Source of the DNA: Lentisphaeraceae bacterium | Lineage (GTDB): Bacteria > Verrucomicrobiota > Kiritimatiellia > RFP12 > DVOR01 | Assembly: GCA_004555175.1 (NCBI GenBank) | Contig: SFJE01000013.1 | Coordinates: forward strand, 1 to 47,161 | Length of the DNA: 47,161 bases | Direction: 5' to 3' | Part shown: one piece after another, positions 1 to 6,908 of the stretch | Position numbering within the stretch: position 1 is the stretch's first letter | Layout of the letters: the number at the start of each line of letters is the position of its first letter | Notes under the pieces: model-generated | Told to the model about the DNA's origin: nothing | The model's database searches: none | Seen by the model: only the letters and a program-made list of their open reading frames with translations | Translations under genes and position numbers: made by a program

Positions 1-444
1 TGTATATGGAAAAGGCGAAAGTAATAGTAGGCATTCATTTTTACTTAACGGTAATGTTATTTTTCTTCCTTGATATATCAAGTCGATTGTTGAAGTAGTA
101 CTTCCTTTCAATTTTATACAAACCTCTCTTTCCCCATTGTTAAGTTTAGTAATTGTTAGGTGTGCTATATCATCACCAATAGTATCTATATCGCCAGCCA
201 TTTCGATGGGCTTGCCATTATACAGATATTTCACCCCCAAGGAATCATTATCATCACGGATGATAATGGTATCAAAGATTGGGTTATTGATATTTACAGG
301 GAAATAATCCCAAAAGGTTATCTTGGGAAAGGTTTCAAAACTCATATAATACGCATTCCCAAACCTTAGATTGGATTGTAATAAAGAGCAACCTACACCA
401 ATGAGCGATATAATGAGAGAAAGAAACAACAAAACAGATTTCAT
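1..444 (-). CDS. Lipoprotein of unknown function, 3' end cut by window edge
   Basis: Reading the minus strand from the ATG at 444 gives 148 open codons that run off the left edge. The product starts MKSVLLFLSLIISLIGVGCS, a short basic head, a hydrophobic stretch and a lipobox ending at Cys19, so it should be a lipid-anchored envelope protein. The rest is polar with many Asn, Asp, Ile and Lys residues, and the DNA is much more AT-rich than most of the window, which suggests recent transfer. A GTAGGA ribosome-binding site lies about 8 nt before the start. It sits 89 nt after the RHS/transposase chimera. Lipoproteins next to RHS ends are often immunity proteins, but nothing in the sequence proves that here. 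Confidence 0.75.
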   Translation of the reverse strand, partial: MKSVLLFLSLIISLIGVGCSLLQSNLRFGNAYYMSFETFPKITFWDYFPVNINNPIFDTIIIRDDNDSLGVKYLYNGKPIEMAGDIDTIGDDIAHLTITKLNNGEREVCIKLKGSTTSTIDLIYQGRKITLPLSKNECLLLLSPFPYT

Positions 445-533
445 ATCGAAAAATCCTACTTACAATCGGTTTGTAAAATGTCAATAGAATTGCGCACGAG
501 GGCGGTTGGGAAAACTTGAAAAATGCGCATAGG

Positions 534-1046
534 TTAGGATGCCTTTCTGGGATAGTGGATGAGGAGATTTTGGATTTGTTTGAGTGCGCGCGGGGTGAGT
601 TTGGCGAAGTCGGTGGATTTGGGATAGTAGGTGCGCAGGAGGCGGTTGTGGCGTTCAATGGCGCCTTTCTCCCAGGCGCCGAAGGGGGCGTAGTCGTAGT
701 GGGCGACGGGGGCGTTGGCCGGGCCGACGGTGACGACATCGGTGACATTCTTGTTGCCGTCGTGCATCAGGAGGGTGGCGGTTTTGCCATATTGCCGGAA
801 GGCGAGCGGGCGCGTAGCGACGGGCTCGGTGAGGTCCCAGATAAACTCCTTGTAGATGTTCCACGGGCTGTTGGAGAAGAGCTGCTGAATGCAGAGGTAG
901 CCGTTGTAGAGGAAGACGGTGTGGGCGAGCTGCGTGGTACCATTCATCTCGCGGTAGGAGACGCGGCGACCGAGGCGGTCAAAGGCCATCGTGATGACCT
1001 TCGCCCCCTGCGTCCAACGGATAGGCCGGTTCTCGGCGTTGTACAC
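534..1046 (-). pseudogene. Chimera of RHS repeat protein fragment and IS30 transposase C-terminus
   Basis: This 170-codon frame (GTG or an upstream lost start) joins two unrelated proteins. Residues 1 to about 124 are RHS core: YNAENRPIRW, FDRLGRRV, FLYNGY, the DGNKNVTDVV strand and HYDYAPFGA. From about residue 125 it becomes the end of an IS30-family DDE transposase: WEKGAIERHN (with the catalytic Glu at 131), LLRTYYPKSTDF, then LTPRALKQI and PRK. The junction is near position 675. The frame ends in TAA at 534-536; beyond it the same frame continues with PMRIF, a weak echo of the TPxEIF end of IS30 transposases. Upstream the frame is closed by TGA about 5 residues before the start region. 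Neither part can be functional alone. Confidence 0.8.
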
Positions 1047-1090
1047 CCTCTCAAGCTCCGCGCTTCTTCACTTCTTTAACATAACCCTGT

Positions 1091-1180
1091 TCAACTAGTT
1101 GAACTATATCCAAACACCCCACCCAAAGTCAAGCGCTTTTTGGGGAAGAAGGGGCCGGTCGTATCAGTCTGTTTGCTCAT
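1091..1180 (-). CDS. Possible 29-residue small ORF with promoter and RBS
   Basis: An ATG at 1180 is preceded by AAGGAG at good spacing and, further upstream, by an extended -10 (TGATATGAT). The frame codes MSKQTDTTGPFFPKKRLTLG and then GVFGYSSTS before TGA. Its last third is the same DNA as the 44-bp repeat, and the copy near 2976-3019 would code a similar end (LTLGWVFGYSLTS). It may be the surviving 5' end of a longer RHS-type gene rather than a real peptide gene. Confidence 0.3.
   Translation of the reverse strand: MSKQTDTTGPFFPKKRLTLGGVFGYSSTS
1092..1135 (-). repeat. 44-bp repeat copy 1 with promoter-like sequence
   Basis: This stretch matches 2976-3019 with three differences in 44 bases. 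On the minus strand both carry TTGACT (here 1127-1132), an 18-nt spacer and TATAGT (here 1103-1108), a good housekeeping promoter. In this copy the -10 overlaps a 16-bp perfect palindrome, GTTCAACTAGTTGAAC (1089-1104), which could be an operator. It would drive the RHS/transposase chimera about 50 bp downstream. Confidence 0.65.
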
Positions 1181-1228
1181 TATCATACTCCTTTCACATT
1201 AGACAGTTTCAACCGTTCAAGCACCGCC

Positions 1229-1237
1229 ATCATATCA
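1229..1237 (-). promoter_or_regulatory. Extended -10 promoter
   Basis: The minus strand reads TGATATGAT, matching the TGN-TATNNT form seen before several genes in this window. It lies about 50 nt upstream of the small ORF at 1091-1180. No good -35 hexamer is visible. Confidence 0.4.
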
Positions 1238-1280
1238 CACTTCCGCGCTAGGTTAACTCGCTTCCCGAGCGACTTGAATG

Positions 1281-1368
1281 AATAAGGCCCCGCCTTGTTG
1301 CCAATAAGACGGGGTCTTGTTGCGAATAAGACGGGGCCTTATTACCAATAAGACGGGGTCTTGTTAGT
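1281..1368. repeat. 22-nt hairpin array, four units (array 1)
   Basis: Four units of exactly 22 nt start at 1281, 1303, 1325 and 1347. Each begins AATAAG, holds an inverted repeat such as AAGAC-GGG-GTCTT, and ends TTGTTNNN or TTATTNNN. The first unit is a compensated variant (AAGGC-CCC-GCCTT), so the stem is kept while the sequence changes. Related arrays lie at 27751-27838 and 46961-47048. Confidence 0.9.
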
Positions 1369-1431
1369 TGCGCTTCGCCGAGCGGTTAGTTCTCTCCGCG
1401 CCGCGTGATAATCCGCGCCGCCGTTCCTTTC

Positions 1432-1485
1432 CTTCTGCACACCCTTATCCCGGAATATTCCGGGATAAGGGTGTGTAGACAGAAG
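1432..1485. repeat. Long palindrome: 38-bp perfect core plus 6-bp arms
   Basis: Positions 1438-1456 and 1457-1475 are exact reverse complements with no loop, centred on GGAATATTCC. Outside them CTTCTG (1432-1437) pairs with CAGAAG (1480-1485) across a 4-nt bulge. No gene covers it. Such a structure can extrude as a cruciform or form a long RNA hairpin. Confidence 0.9.
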
Positions 1486-1535
1486 CGCGAGATCTCTCCT
1501 CCGCCATCCCTCCTTCGCGAGCGCAGCAAGCGCGG

Positions 1536-1569
1536 AAACAAACAAAATCCCCGCGGGGGGTCCGCGGGG
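1536..1569 (-). terminator. Intrinsic terminator
   Basis: CCCCGCGG (1549-1556) pairs with CCGCGGGG (1562-1569) around a 5-nt loop. On the minus strand the hairpin is followed by ATTTTGTTTGTTT, a U-rich run. It lies just after the 1617 end of the degraded surface-protein fragment, so that gene once had a functional end here. Confidence 0.75.
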
Positions 1570-1616
1570 AGAGGAATTATATATTTAGGATGAGAGTTAA
1601 GGAATTGGAATGAGAA

Positions 1617-2054
1617 CTAGGGCTCCAACTTCACGGTCAACTTGACCGCCTGCTCACCGGTCGCGAGCGCGAGGACCGGCGCTTGAGCCGGCTCAATCTT
1701 GCATTGACCATTGGTAAACACAGGGGACTTAAGTGTATAGGCCTCAATCTTTTGCCCATTGGCATAAACATTGAGCGTGCCATTAAGGCGACCGTTGCGG
1801 GCGGAGGCTGCGGCCCCAGAGCCCTCCTTAAGGCCGATGGTGACGGAGGTCAGCGGAATCCCCTCGTCGGTCACAGTCCCGGCGGTAAGCGCCTCGATAC
1901 CGAACTCATAGGCGTAGGTCAGGGCGGCCGAGGAAGCCTCCGGCCCTCTCGTCACCCCCCAAGGCCTTCCCATTCGCCTCTCCATCCCTAAAGAAAACCT
2001 CGGCTCCTGGAAAACGCCAAAGACCTTCATCTTCACAATCCCCGGCCACGGCAC
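1617..2054 (-). pseudogene. C-terminal fragment of a probable surface protein, frameshifted
   Basis: The readable frame ends in a strand-rich tail (TYAYEFGIEAL, VYANGQKIEAYTL, KLTVKLEP) typical of exported repeat proteins, with no start codon or signal peptide of its own. In the first third the coding signal seems to hop frames: VKMKVFGVFQEP in this frame, then GAEVFFRDGEANGKALG in the next frame (about 1960-2010), then back to VTRGPEASS. The second hop is at a run of six G on the coding strand. Two compensating indels, or sequencing errors at homopolymers, would explain this. I do not recognise the family. GC drops sharply upstream of about 2060. Confidence 0.5.
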
Positions 2055-2111
2055 CGCTAGCCTCTATCTGACAAGTAAAATGATGAAGTGAAATAATAGA
2101 AATGTTATGCT

Positions 2112-2795
2112 TCAAAAACCAAAATTGGAAATTGGAAGCCACCAACCTGCCGAAGTCCTATTGAGAAGTCCAACCTGTAACGGTCTCTTCTCTGAAGGCG
2201 TTTTGCGATGGGTGAAGTTATAGTTGAAAAGTCCCATCTGTAAGCCATTGCCATCTTCCATAAAATTGACTATTCCGCATTGAAGTCCCTTGAAATCTCT
2301 TGCAGAATTAATACAGGCAATCTGGCCACCCAAAGAGGATTTCTCTGCTACCGAGAATGTGGCATTGCATAGAGGCGCAACCTGTAGTCCAGAGAGTTGC
2401 ACCCCGCTTATGTTTCCGATAAACGCGCATTGAACGCCGTTCAGGAAAAAGGCAATGTTGATGCCTCCGATTTGTCCACCGTTCATTCTCTCCGAGAGGC
2501 ACCACCCCCCTATTTGTGAGCCTGAAACACTTGTTTTATGCGAATAGGCGGACATACTTATACCGTATGTTCCGCCCTTTCGAAGACGAATGTAATCCTC
2601 TTGTCCATCAATCAACGACATATCGATGCCAACAAATGTCTCCTCTTTTTCATACGTTTGCCGCAGACATGTGGCACTGAACCCATAATATGTACATTCG
2701 GTTTGCTTGTCTTTTCGATACTCTGGGACAACGAGAAGGCACCCGCATAGCAAATTGAGGGCTAAGCATAAAGAAGTGATTACCAACATTTTCAT
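2112..2795 (-). CDS. Low-GC lipoprotein with Gly-rich surface repeats
   Basis: The 227-residue product begins MKMLVITSLCLALNLLCGC, a signal peptide with lipobox Cys19. The body carries short repeats built on GxQIGGxN and GLQxGxxN (GGQIGGINIA, GVQLSGLQVA, GLQCGIVNF, GLQMGLFN), as in LA_2272-type surface-repeat proteins, which form beta-rich structures. The start codon overlaps the stop of the upstream orphan RHS-like tail as ATGA, so the two are translationally coupled. The DNA is AT-rich compared with the core genes. A role as an immunity protein for the lost RHS toxin is plausible but is inference. Confidence 0.7.
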   Translation of the reverse strand: MKMLVITSLCLALNLLCGCLLVVPEYRKDKQTECTYYGFSATCLRQTYEKEETFVGIDMSLIDGQEDYIRLRKGGTYGISMSAYSHKTSVSGSQIGGWCLSERMNGGQIGGINIAFFLNGVQCAFIGNISGVQLSGLQVAPLCNATFSVAEKSSLGGQIACINSARDFKGLQCGIVNFMEDGNGLQMGLFNYNFTHRKTPSEKRPLQVGLLNRTSAGWWLPISNFGF

Positions 2796-2974
2796 TTATT
2801 TTCCTGTTTTAGGTATTGTCTCACGAATGGCCTCAACAATGGAATTCGTGAATTAATCCATTCGGCATGTTCGTTTGCAAATCCTGAAGCATGGAGATCT
2901 GAATGCCCAGAGGCTCCCTCTGTTTGGCTCTTTGACTTAGTGTTAGGATAATTTTGATTGGCAAACGGGTTTTC
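2792..2974 (-). pseudogene. Orphan C-terminal tail, probably of an RHS-type toxin
   Basis: Sixty codons are open between a TGA inside the promoter repeat (2975-2977) and a TGA at 2792-2794, with no usable start. The product begins ENPFANQNYPN and ends with WINSRIPLLRPF and VRQYLKQENK. It overlaps the following lipoprotein start by ATGA. The sharp start right at the edge of the 44-bp repeat suggests that the body of the gene was lost by recombination at that repeat, leaving the last segment and its partner. Assignment to RHS rests on context and on the NPFANQNYPN stretch, not on a recognised toxin fold. Confidence 0.5.
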
Positions 2975-2975
2975 T

Positions 2976-3019
2976 CAACTAGTTAAACTATATCCAAACA
3001 CCCAACCCAAAGTCAAGTG
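2976..3019 (-). repeat. 44-bp repeat copy 2 with promoter-like sequence
   Basis: Second copy of the element at 1092-1135. On the minus strand: TTGACT (3011-3016), 18-nt spacer, TATAGT (2987-2992). The AACTAGTT core of the palindrome is kept but the outer arms are not. It would transcribe the orphan tail and the lipoprotein at 2112-2795. Confidence 0.65.
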
Positions 3020-3211
3020 TTGAAGCGAAAGAAAATAGCCCTTCTCTTTCGCGTCCTGCGGTTTTGGTGAAGCGTGAACGTGTGCTTTCGTTACTTTTGG
3101 CCCCCACGCGAAAATACACTCCGCCTTCTCCAGACACGGCGAAGCCCTCTTTTCCTGCGCCCAGGCCCAACGCTGAGTCGCCCTCCCGAAGACTTGAACT
3201 AAGCGACCCTG
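3020..3211. other. Non-coding gap between accessory patch and hydrogenase operon
   Basis: I see no convincing gene here. Short frames exist on the minus strand but have no ribosome-binding site, domain or conserved-looking composition. It separates the 44-bp repeat from the hydA terminator. Confidence 0.5.
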
Positions 3212-3248
3212 ACAAATAAAAAGCGCGGCGGCCGGAGGGCCACCGCGC
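3212..3248 (-). terminator. Intrinsic terminator of the hydrogenase operon
   Basis: GCGCGGCGGCC (3223 onward) pairs with GGCCACCGCGC (to 3248) around a short loop. On the minus strand the hairpin is followed by TTTTTATTTG. It lies 24 bp after the hydA stop. Confidence 0.85.
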
Positions 3249-3271
3249 CTTTGCACGAGCGTAAGCGCCGG

Positions 3272-5026
3272 TTAGGATTGGTAGACCGGCAGGGCGCTGT
3301 AGTGGGTGTGGAGGAGGGCGTGGGCCTTCTCGCTGCACGGAGCCCCAAGGAAGTCCGCGTAGATGCGCTTGATCTGCGGGTTCTGGTGGGAGCAGCGGAT
3401 GGCCTTCTCGCGGTCGTCCTTGTAGAGGCCTTCCATGCGGGCCTTGCGGACCTCGTCGGTGGCCAAGGTGGGCTGACCGCCGCCGCCGATGCAGCCACCC
3501 CGGCAGGCCATCACTTCGATAAACTGCCAGCGGGGCGGGCGCCCAGCCTTGCGGTCTTCGCGGATGGCGTTGAGGACCTGCTCAACGTTGCCCATCTGGT
3601 GGGCCACGGCGATGGAGACCTTGGTGCCCTTGATGTCGATGGTCGCTTCCTTGACGCCGGCCAGGCCGCGGACTTCGGTGAAGTCGACGTTGGCAAGCTC
3701 TTCCTTGGTGATGAGGTGGTAGGCGGTGCGCAGGGCCGCTTCCATCACGCCGCCGGTGGTGCCAAAGAGGGTGCCCGCGCCGGTGTATTCGCCGAGGATG
3801 TTATCCGCCTCGCTCTCAGGCAGGGCGTTGAAGTCGATGCCGGCGATCTTGATCATCCGGGCGAGTTCGCGGGTGGTGAGCACCACATCCACGTCCTGGA
3901 AGCCCGAGGCGTGCATCTCTTCCGAGCGGGTGATCTCGTACTTCTTGGCCGTGCAAGGCATGATCGAGACCATGTAGAGCTTGGCCGGATCGATGCCCAT
4001 CTTCTGGGCGAAGTAGGTCTTGGCCATCACGCCAAGCATCTGCTGGGGGCTCTTGGCGGTGGAGAAGTTCGGGATGAAGTCCGCAGCATACTTTTCCATC
4101 CAGTCGGTCCAAGCCGGGCAGCAGGAGGTGATGAGCGGGAGCTCGCCGCCCTGGGTGAAGCGGTGGACGAACTCGGTGCCCTCTTCCATAATGGTGAGGT
4201 CGGCCGAGAAGTTCGTGTCGAAGACCGCCTTGAAGCCGAGGCGGCGGAGGGCGGTGTAGATCTTGCCGGTGGAGAGCTCGCCGGGCTTCATGCCGAAGGC
4301 TTCGCCCAAAGCCACGCGGACGGCCGGGGCGATCTGCACGGCGGGGAAGCGCTCGCTATCGCGCAGGGCGTCCCAGGCGATGGCTGTCTCGTCGCGCTCG
4401 TAGATGGCGCCAACGGGGCAGTGGGCCGAGCACTGGCCGCACTTAATGCAGGGCGAATCGTTGAGCGGAACATCGGCGGCGGGGGCGATCTTCATCTTCT
4501 CGCCGCGGCCAATGAATTCAAGGGCCCAGACATTCTGCATCTCTTGGCAGACAATGGCGCAGCGGCCGCACTTGATGCACTTATCGGGGTCGAGGACGAT
4601 CGAAGGCGTGCTCTCGTCCTTCGGAATGCGGTCGATAGCCGGGCGCTGGAAGGGCACCTCGCGGATGCCGAACTCGGCGGCCACGCGCTGGAGCTCGCAG
4701 TTGCCCGAACGCGGGCAGCGGAGGCAGTCGCTCGGGTGCGTGCTGAGGATGAGCTGGACCACGGTCTTGCGGATCTGGACGATGTCCGGATCGTGGGTGG
4801 TGATCTTCATTCCCTCGGTCGCTTCGGTGCAACAGGCGCGCAGGAGTTTGGGCGAGGAGCCGTTGCGCACCACGCAGATGCCGCAGGCCGCCCAGGCCTT
4901 CACGTCGGGGTGATAGCAGAGGGTGGGAATGCGGACGGCCACCTTCTTGGCCGCTTCGAGGATGGTCGTGCCCTTGGGCACTTCGACGGCGATGCCGTTG
5001 ATTTCAAGATGGATCAGATTTTCCAT
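3272..5026 (-). CDS. hydA: [FeFe]-hydrogenase catalytic subunit, bifurcating type
   Basis: The 584-residue cytoplasmic protein makes or uses H2 at an H-cluster. Domains in order: an N-terminal 2Fe-2S domain (Cys37, 48, 51, 65/66), a His-Cys 4Fe-4S site (His97, Cys101, 104, 110), a double 4Fe-4S ferredoxin (Cys150-160 and 193-203), then the H-cluster domain with TSCCPAW (300-306), MPCTAKKYE (357-365) and MACRGGCIGGGG (506-517), and a small-subunit-like tail. All H-cluster cysteines are present. I chose ATG 5026 because GGAGAG precedes it and the frame upstream merely overlaps hydB. It lies 10 nt after hydB. With hydB and hydC it should couple NADH and reduced ferredoxin oxidation to H2 formation. 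Confidence 0.96.
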   Translation of the reverse strand: MENLIHLEINGIAVEVPKGTTILEAAKKVAVRIPTLCYHPDVKAWAACGICVVRNGSSPKLLRACCTEATEGMKITTHDPDIVQIRKTVVQLILSTHPSDCLRCPRSGNCELQRVAAEFGIREVPFQRPAIDRIPKDESTPSIVLDPDKCIKCGRCAIVCQEMQNVWALEFIGRGEKMKIAPAADVPLNDSPCIKCGQCSAHCPVGAIYERDETAIAWDALRDSERFPAVQIAPAVRVALGEAFGMKPGELSTGKIYTALRRLGFKAVFDTNFSADLTIMEEGTEFVHRFTQGGELPLITSCCPAWTDWMEKYAADFIPNFSTAKSPQQMLGVMAKTYFAQKMGIDPAKLYMVSIMPCTAKKYEITRSEEMHASGFQDVDVVLTTRELARMIKIAGIDFNALPESEADNILGEYTGAGTLFGTTGGVMEAALRTAYHLITKEELANVDFTEVRGLAGVKEATIDIKGTKVSIAVAHQMGNVEQVLNAIREDRKAGRPPRWQFIEVMACRGGCIGGGGQPTLATDEVRKARMEGLYKDDREKAIRCSHQNPQIKRIYADFLGAPCSEKAHALLHTHYSALPVYQS

Positions 5027-5036
5027 GGCGCTCTCC

Positions 5037-6896
5037 TCAGGCGATTTCGATGGCGTGCAGTTTGCAGGTGTTGTAGCACTGGCCGCACTTGACGCACTTG
5101 GCCGGGTCGATGACGTGCTTTTCCTTGACCTTGCCGGCAATGGCGCCGACGGGGCAGACGCGGGCACACATCGTACAGCCCACGCAACGGCTGGGGTTCA
5201 CGCGGTATTGGACCAGCTTCTTGCACTTGCCGGCGGGGCAGCGCTTATCGTTAATGTGGGCCATCACCTCGTCCATAAAGTAGCGGAGCATCGCCTGGAC
5301 GGGGTTGGAGGCGGTCTGCCCGAGGCCGCAGAGGGAGGCGCGGTTCATCGCCTGGCAGATGTCGCGCATCTTCTGGATGTCCGCAGGCGTGCCACGACCA
5401 TCGGAGATGCGGGTGAGGGTGTTGAGGAGGGCGCGCCCGCCGATACGGCAGGGCATGCACTTGCCGCAACTCTCATCCACGGTGAACTCAAGGTAGAACT
5501 TGGCCACGTCGACAATGCAGTCGGTGTCGTCCATCACAATGAGGCCGCCCGACCCCATAATCGAGCCGATCTTGGCGAGGGACTCGTAGTCGATGGGCAT
5601 GTCGAGGAACTCGGGCGGAATCATGCCGCCGGAGGGGCCACCGGTCTGCGCGGCCTTGAACTTGCGGCCATTGGGGATGCCGCCACCGATGTCGAAGATG
5701 ATCTCGCGTAAGGTGATGCCCATCGGCACTTCAATGAGGCCAGAGTTCTTGACCTTGCCGGTGAGGGCGAAGACCTTGGTGCCCTTGCTCGTCGCGGTGC
5801 CGATGGAGGAGAACCACTTGGCGCCCTTGGTGATGATGATCGCCACGTTCGCGAGGGTCTCGACATTGTTGATAATCGTCGGCTTGCCCCAGAGGCCCTT
5901 GACCGCCGGGAAGGGCGGACGGGGCGTAGGCTGGCCGCGCTTGCCCTCAATGGAGGCTAGAAGGGCGGTCTCTTCGCCGCAGACGAAGGCGCCGGCGCCG
6001 AAGCGCAGCTCAATATCAAAGGTAAAGTCGCTGCCCAAGATGTTCGGGCACCCAAGGAGGCCGCGCTCGCGGGCCTGCTCGATGGCGATTTGCAGGCGCT
6101 TGATGGCCAGCGGATACTCGGCGCGAATGTAGATGAAGCCCTTGGTGGCCCCGGTGGCGCGGCCGGCAATCATCATCGCTTCAAGGATAGCGTGGGGGTC
6201 GCCCTCGAGGGTGGAGCGGTCCATGTACGCGCCCGGATCGCCCTCGTCGGCGTTGCAGACGATGTACTTCTGGTCGGCCTGGACGCCGGCGGAAAACTGC
6301 CACTTCTTGCCGGTGGGGAAGCCGGCACCGCCACGGCCACGCAGCCCGGAATCGAGGATCTCCTGAATGATCCCCTCGGGGGTCATCTCAAAGAGGGCCT
6401 TCGACAGCCCGGCATAACCGTCATGGGCGATGTAGTCTTCAATGTTCTCAGGATCGATGAGGCCGCAGTGACGCAGAACGATGCGGTGCTGCTTGGCGTA
6501 GAAGTCAATATCCTTGCCCTCGTGGCCGGCTTCGGCCTGGGATTTATCGTAGAGCAAGCGGGTGACGACCTTGCCGCCAACGATGTGCTCGTTGATGATA
6601 GCCGCCGCGTCTTCGGGCTTCACATCCACATAGAAGGTGTCGGAGGGGAGCACCTTGACGATCGGGCCGCGCTCGCAGAAGCCCATGCAGCCAGTGCGCA
6701 CAATGCTCACATTCGCCCCGGCATACTCGGCCGCCTTCAACAGCGCCGAGTAGAGCCCCAGGCCGCCATTACTATCGCAGGCCGTTCCGCCGCAGACCAG
6801 CAAGTACTGCTTGCCGCCCTCGGCATCCTTCTTGTTGGCCGCCACCAAGCTCGCACGCAGCGCGTCCAACGTCTCACGCGTCAATTTCTCTGCCAT
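5037..6896 (-). CDS. hydB: Bifurcating hydrogenase flavoprotein subunit (NuoF-like)
   Basis: The 619-residue subunit binds NADH and FMN and is the branch point for electrons. It begins with a thioredoxin-like 2Fe-2S domain (CGGTACDSNGG and CMGFCERGP), then the NuoF core: NADH/FMN site GRGGAGFPTGKKW, NADEGDPGAYMDR, the CGEETALL stretch and the ESCGKCMPCRIG 4Fe-4S loop. A C-terminal double 4Fe-4S ferredoxin follows (CVGCTMCARVCPVGA, CVKCGQCYNTC). This N- and C-terminal extension separates HydB/HndC from Complex I NuoF. It starts 12 nt after hydC and is co-transcribed with hydA. Confidence 0.95.
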   Translation of the reverse strand: MAEKLTRETLDALRASLVAANKKDAEGGKQYLLVCGGTACDSNGGLGLYSALLKAAEYAGANVSIVRTGCMGFCERGPIVKVLPSDTFYVDVKPEDAAAIINEHIVGGKVVTRLLYDKSQAEAGHEGKDIDFYAKQHRIVLRHCGLIDPENIEDYIAHDGYAGLSKALFEMTPEGIIQEILDSGLRGRGGAGFPTGKKWQFSAGVQADQKYIVCNADEGDPGAYMDRSTLEGDPHAILEAMMIAGRATGATKGFIYIRAEYPLAIKRLQIAIEQARERGLLGCPNILGSDFTFDIELRFGAGAFVCGEETALLASIEGKRGQPTPRPPFPAVKGLWGKPTIINNVETLANVAIIITKGAKWFSSIGTATSKGTKVFALTGKVKNSGLIEVPMGITLREIIFDIGGGIPNGRKFKAAQTGGPSGGMIPPEFLDMPIDYESLAKIGSIMGSGGLIVMDDTDCIVDVAKFYLEFTVDESCGKCMPCRIGGRALLNTLTRISDGRGTPADIQKMRDICQAMNRASLCGLGQTASNPVQAMLRYFMDEVMAHINDKRCPAGKCKKLVQYRVNPSRCVGCTMCARVCPVGAIAGKVKEKHVIDPAKCVKCGQCYNTCKLHAIEIA

Positions 6897-6908
6897 AACG
6901 CACGCTCC

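Noticed and set aside
160..369. A 69-codon plus-strand frame at the left edge
   Set aside because: It lies antisense to the lipoprotein at 1-444, which has a signal peptide, lipobox and ribosome-binding site.
1281..1368. CRISPR array
   Set aside because: The units abut with no unique spacers, the period is only 22 nt, and no cas genes are present. The same holds for the arrays at 27751 and 46961.
2975..3338. Minus-strand frames of 93 and 116 codons over the hydA terminator
   Set aside because: They cross the terminator hairpin and the 44-bp repeat, overlap each other, and show no domain or ribosome-binding site.
3251..5092. A 613-codon open frame on the plus strand opposite hydA
   Set aside because: Antisense shadow of hydA with no motif and no ribosome-binding site.
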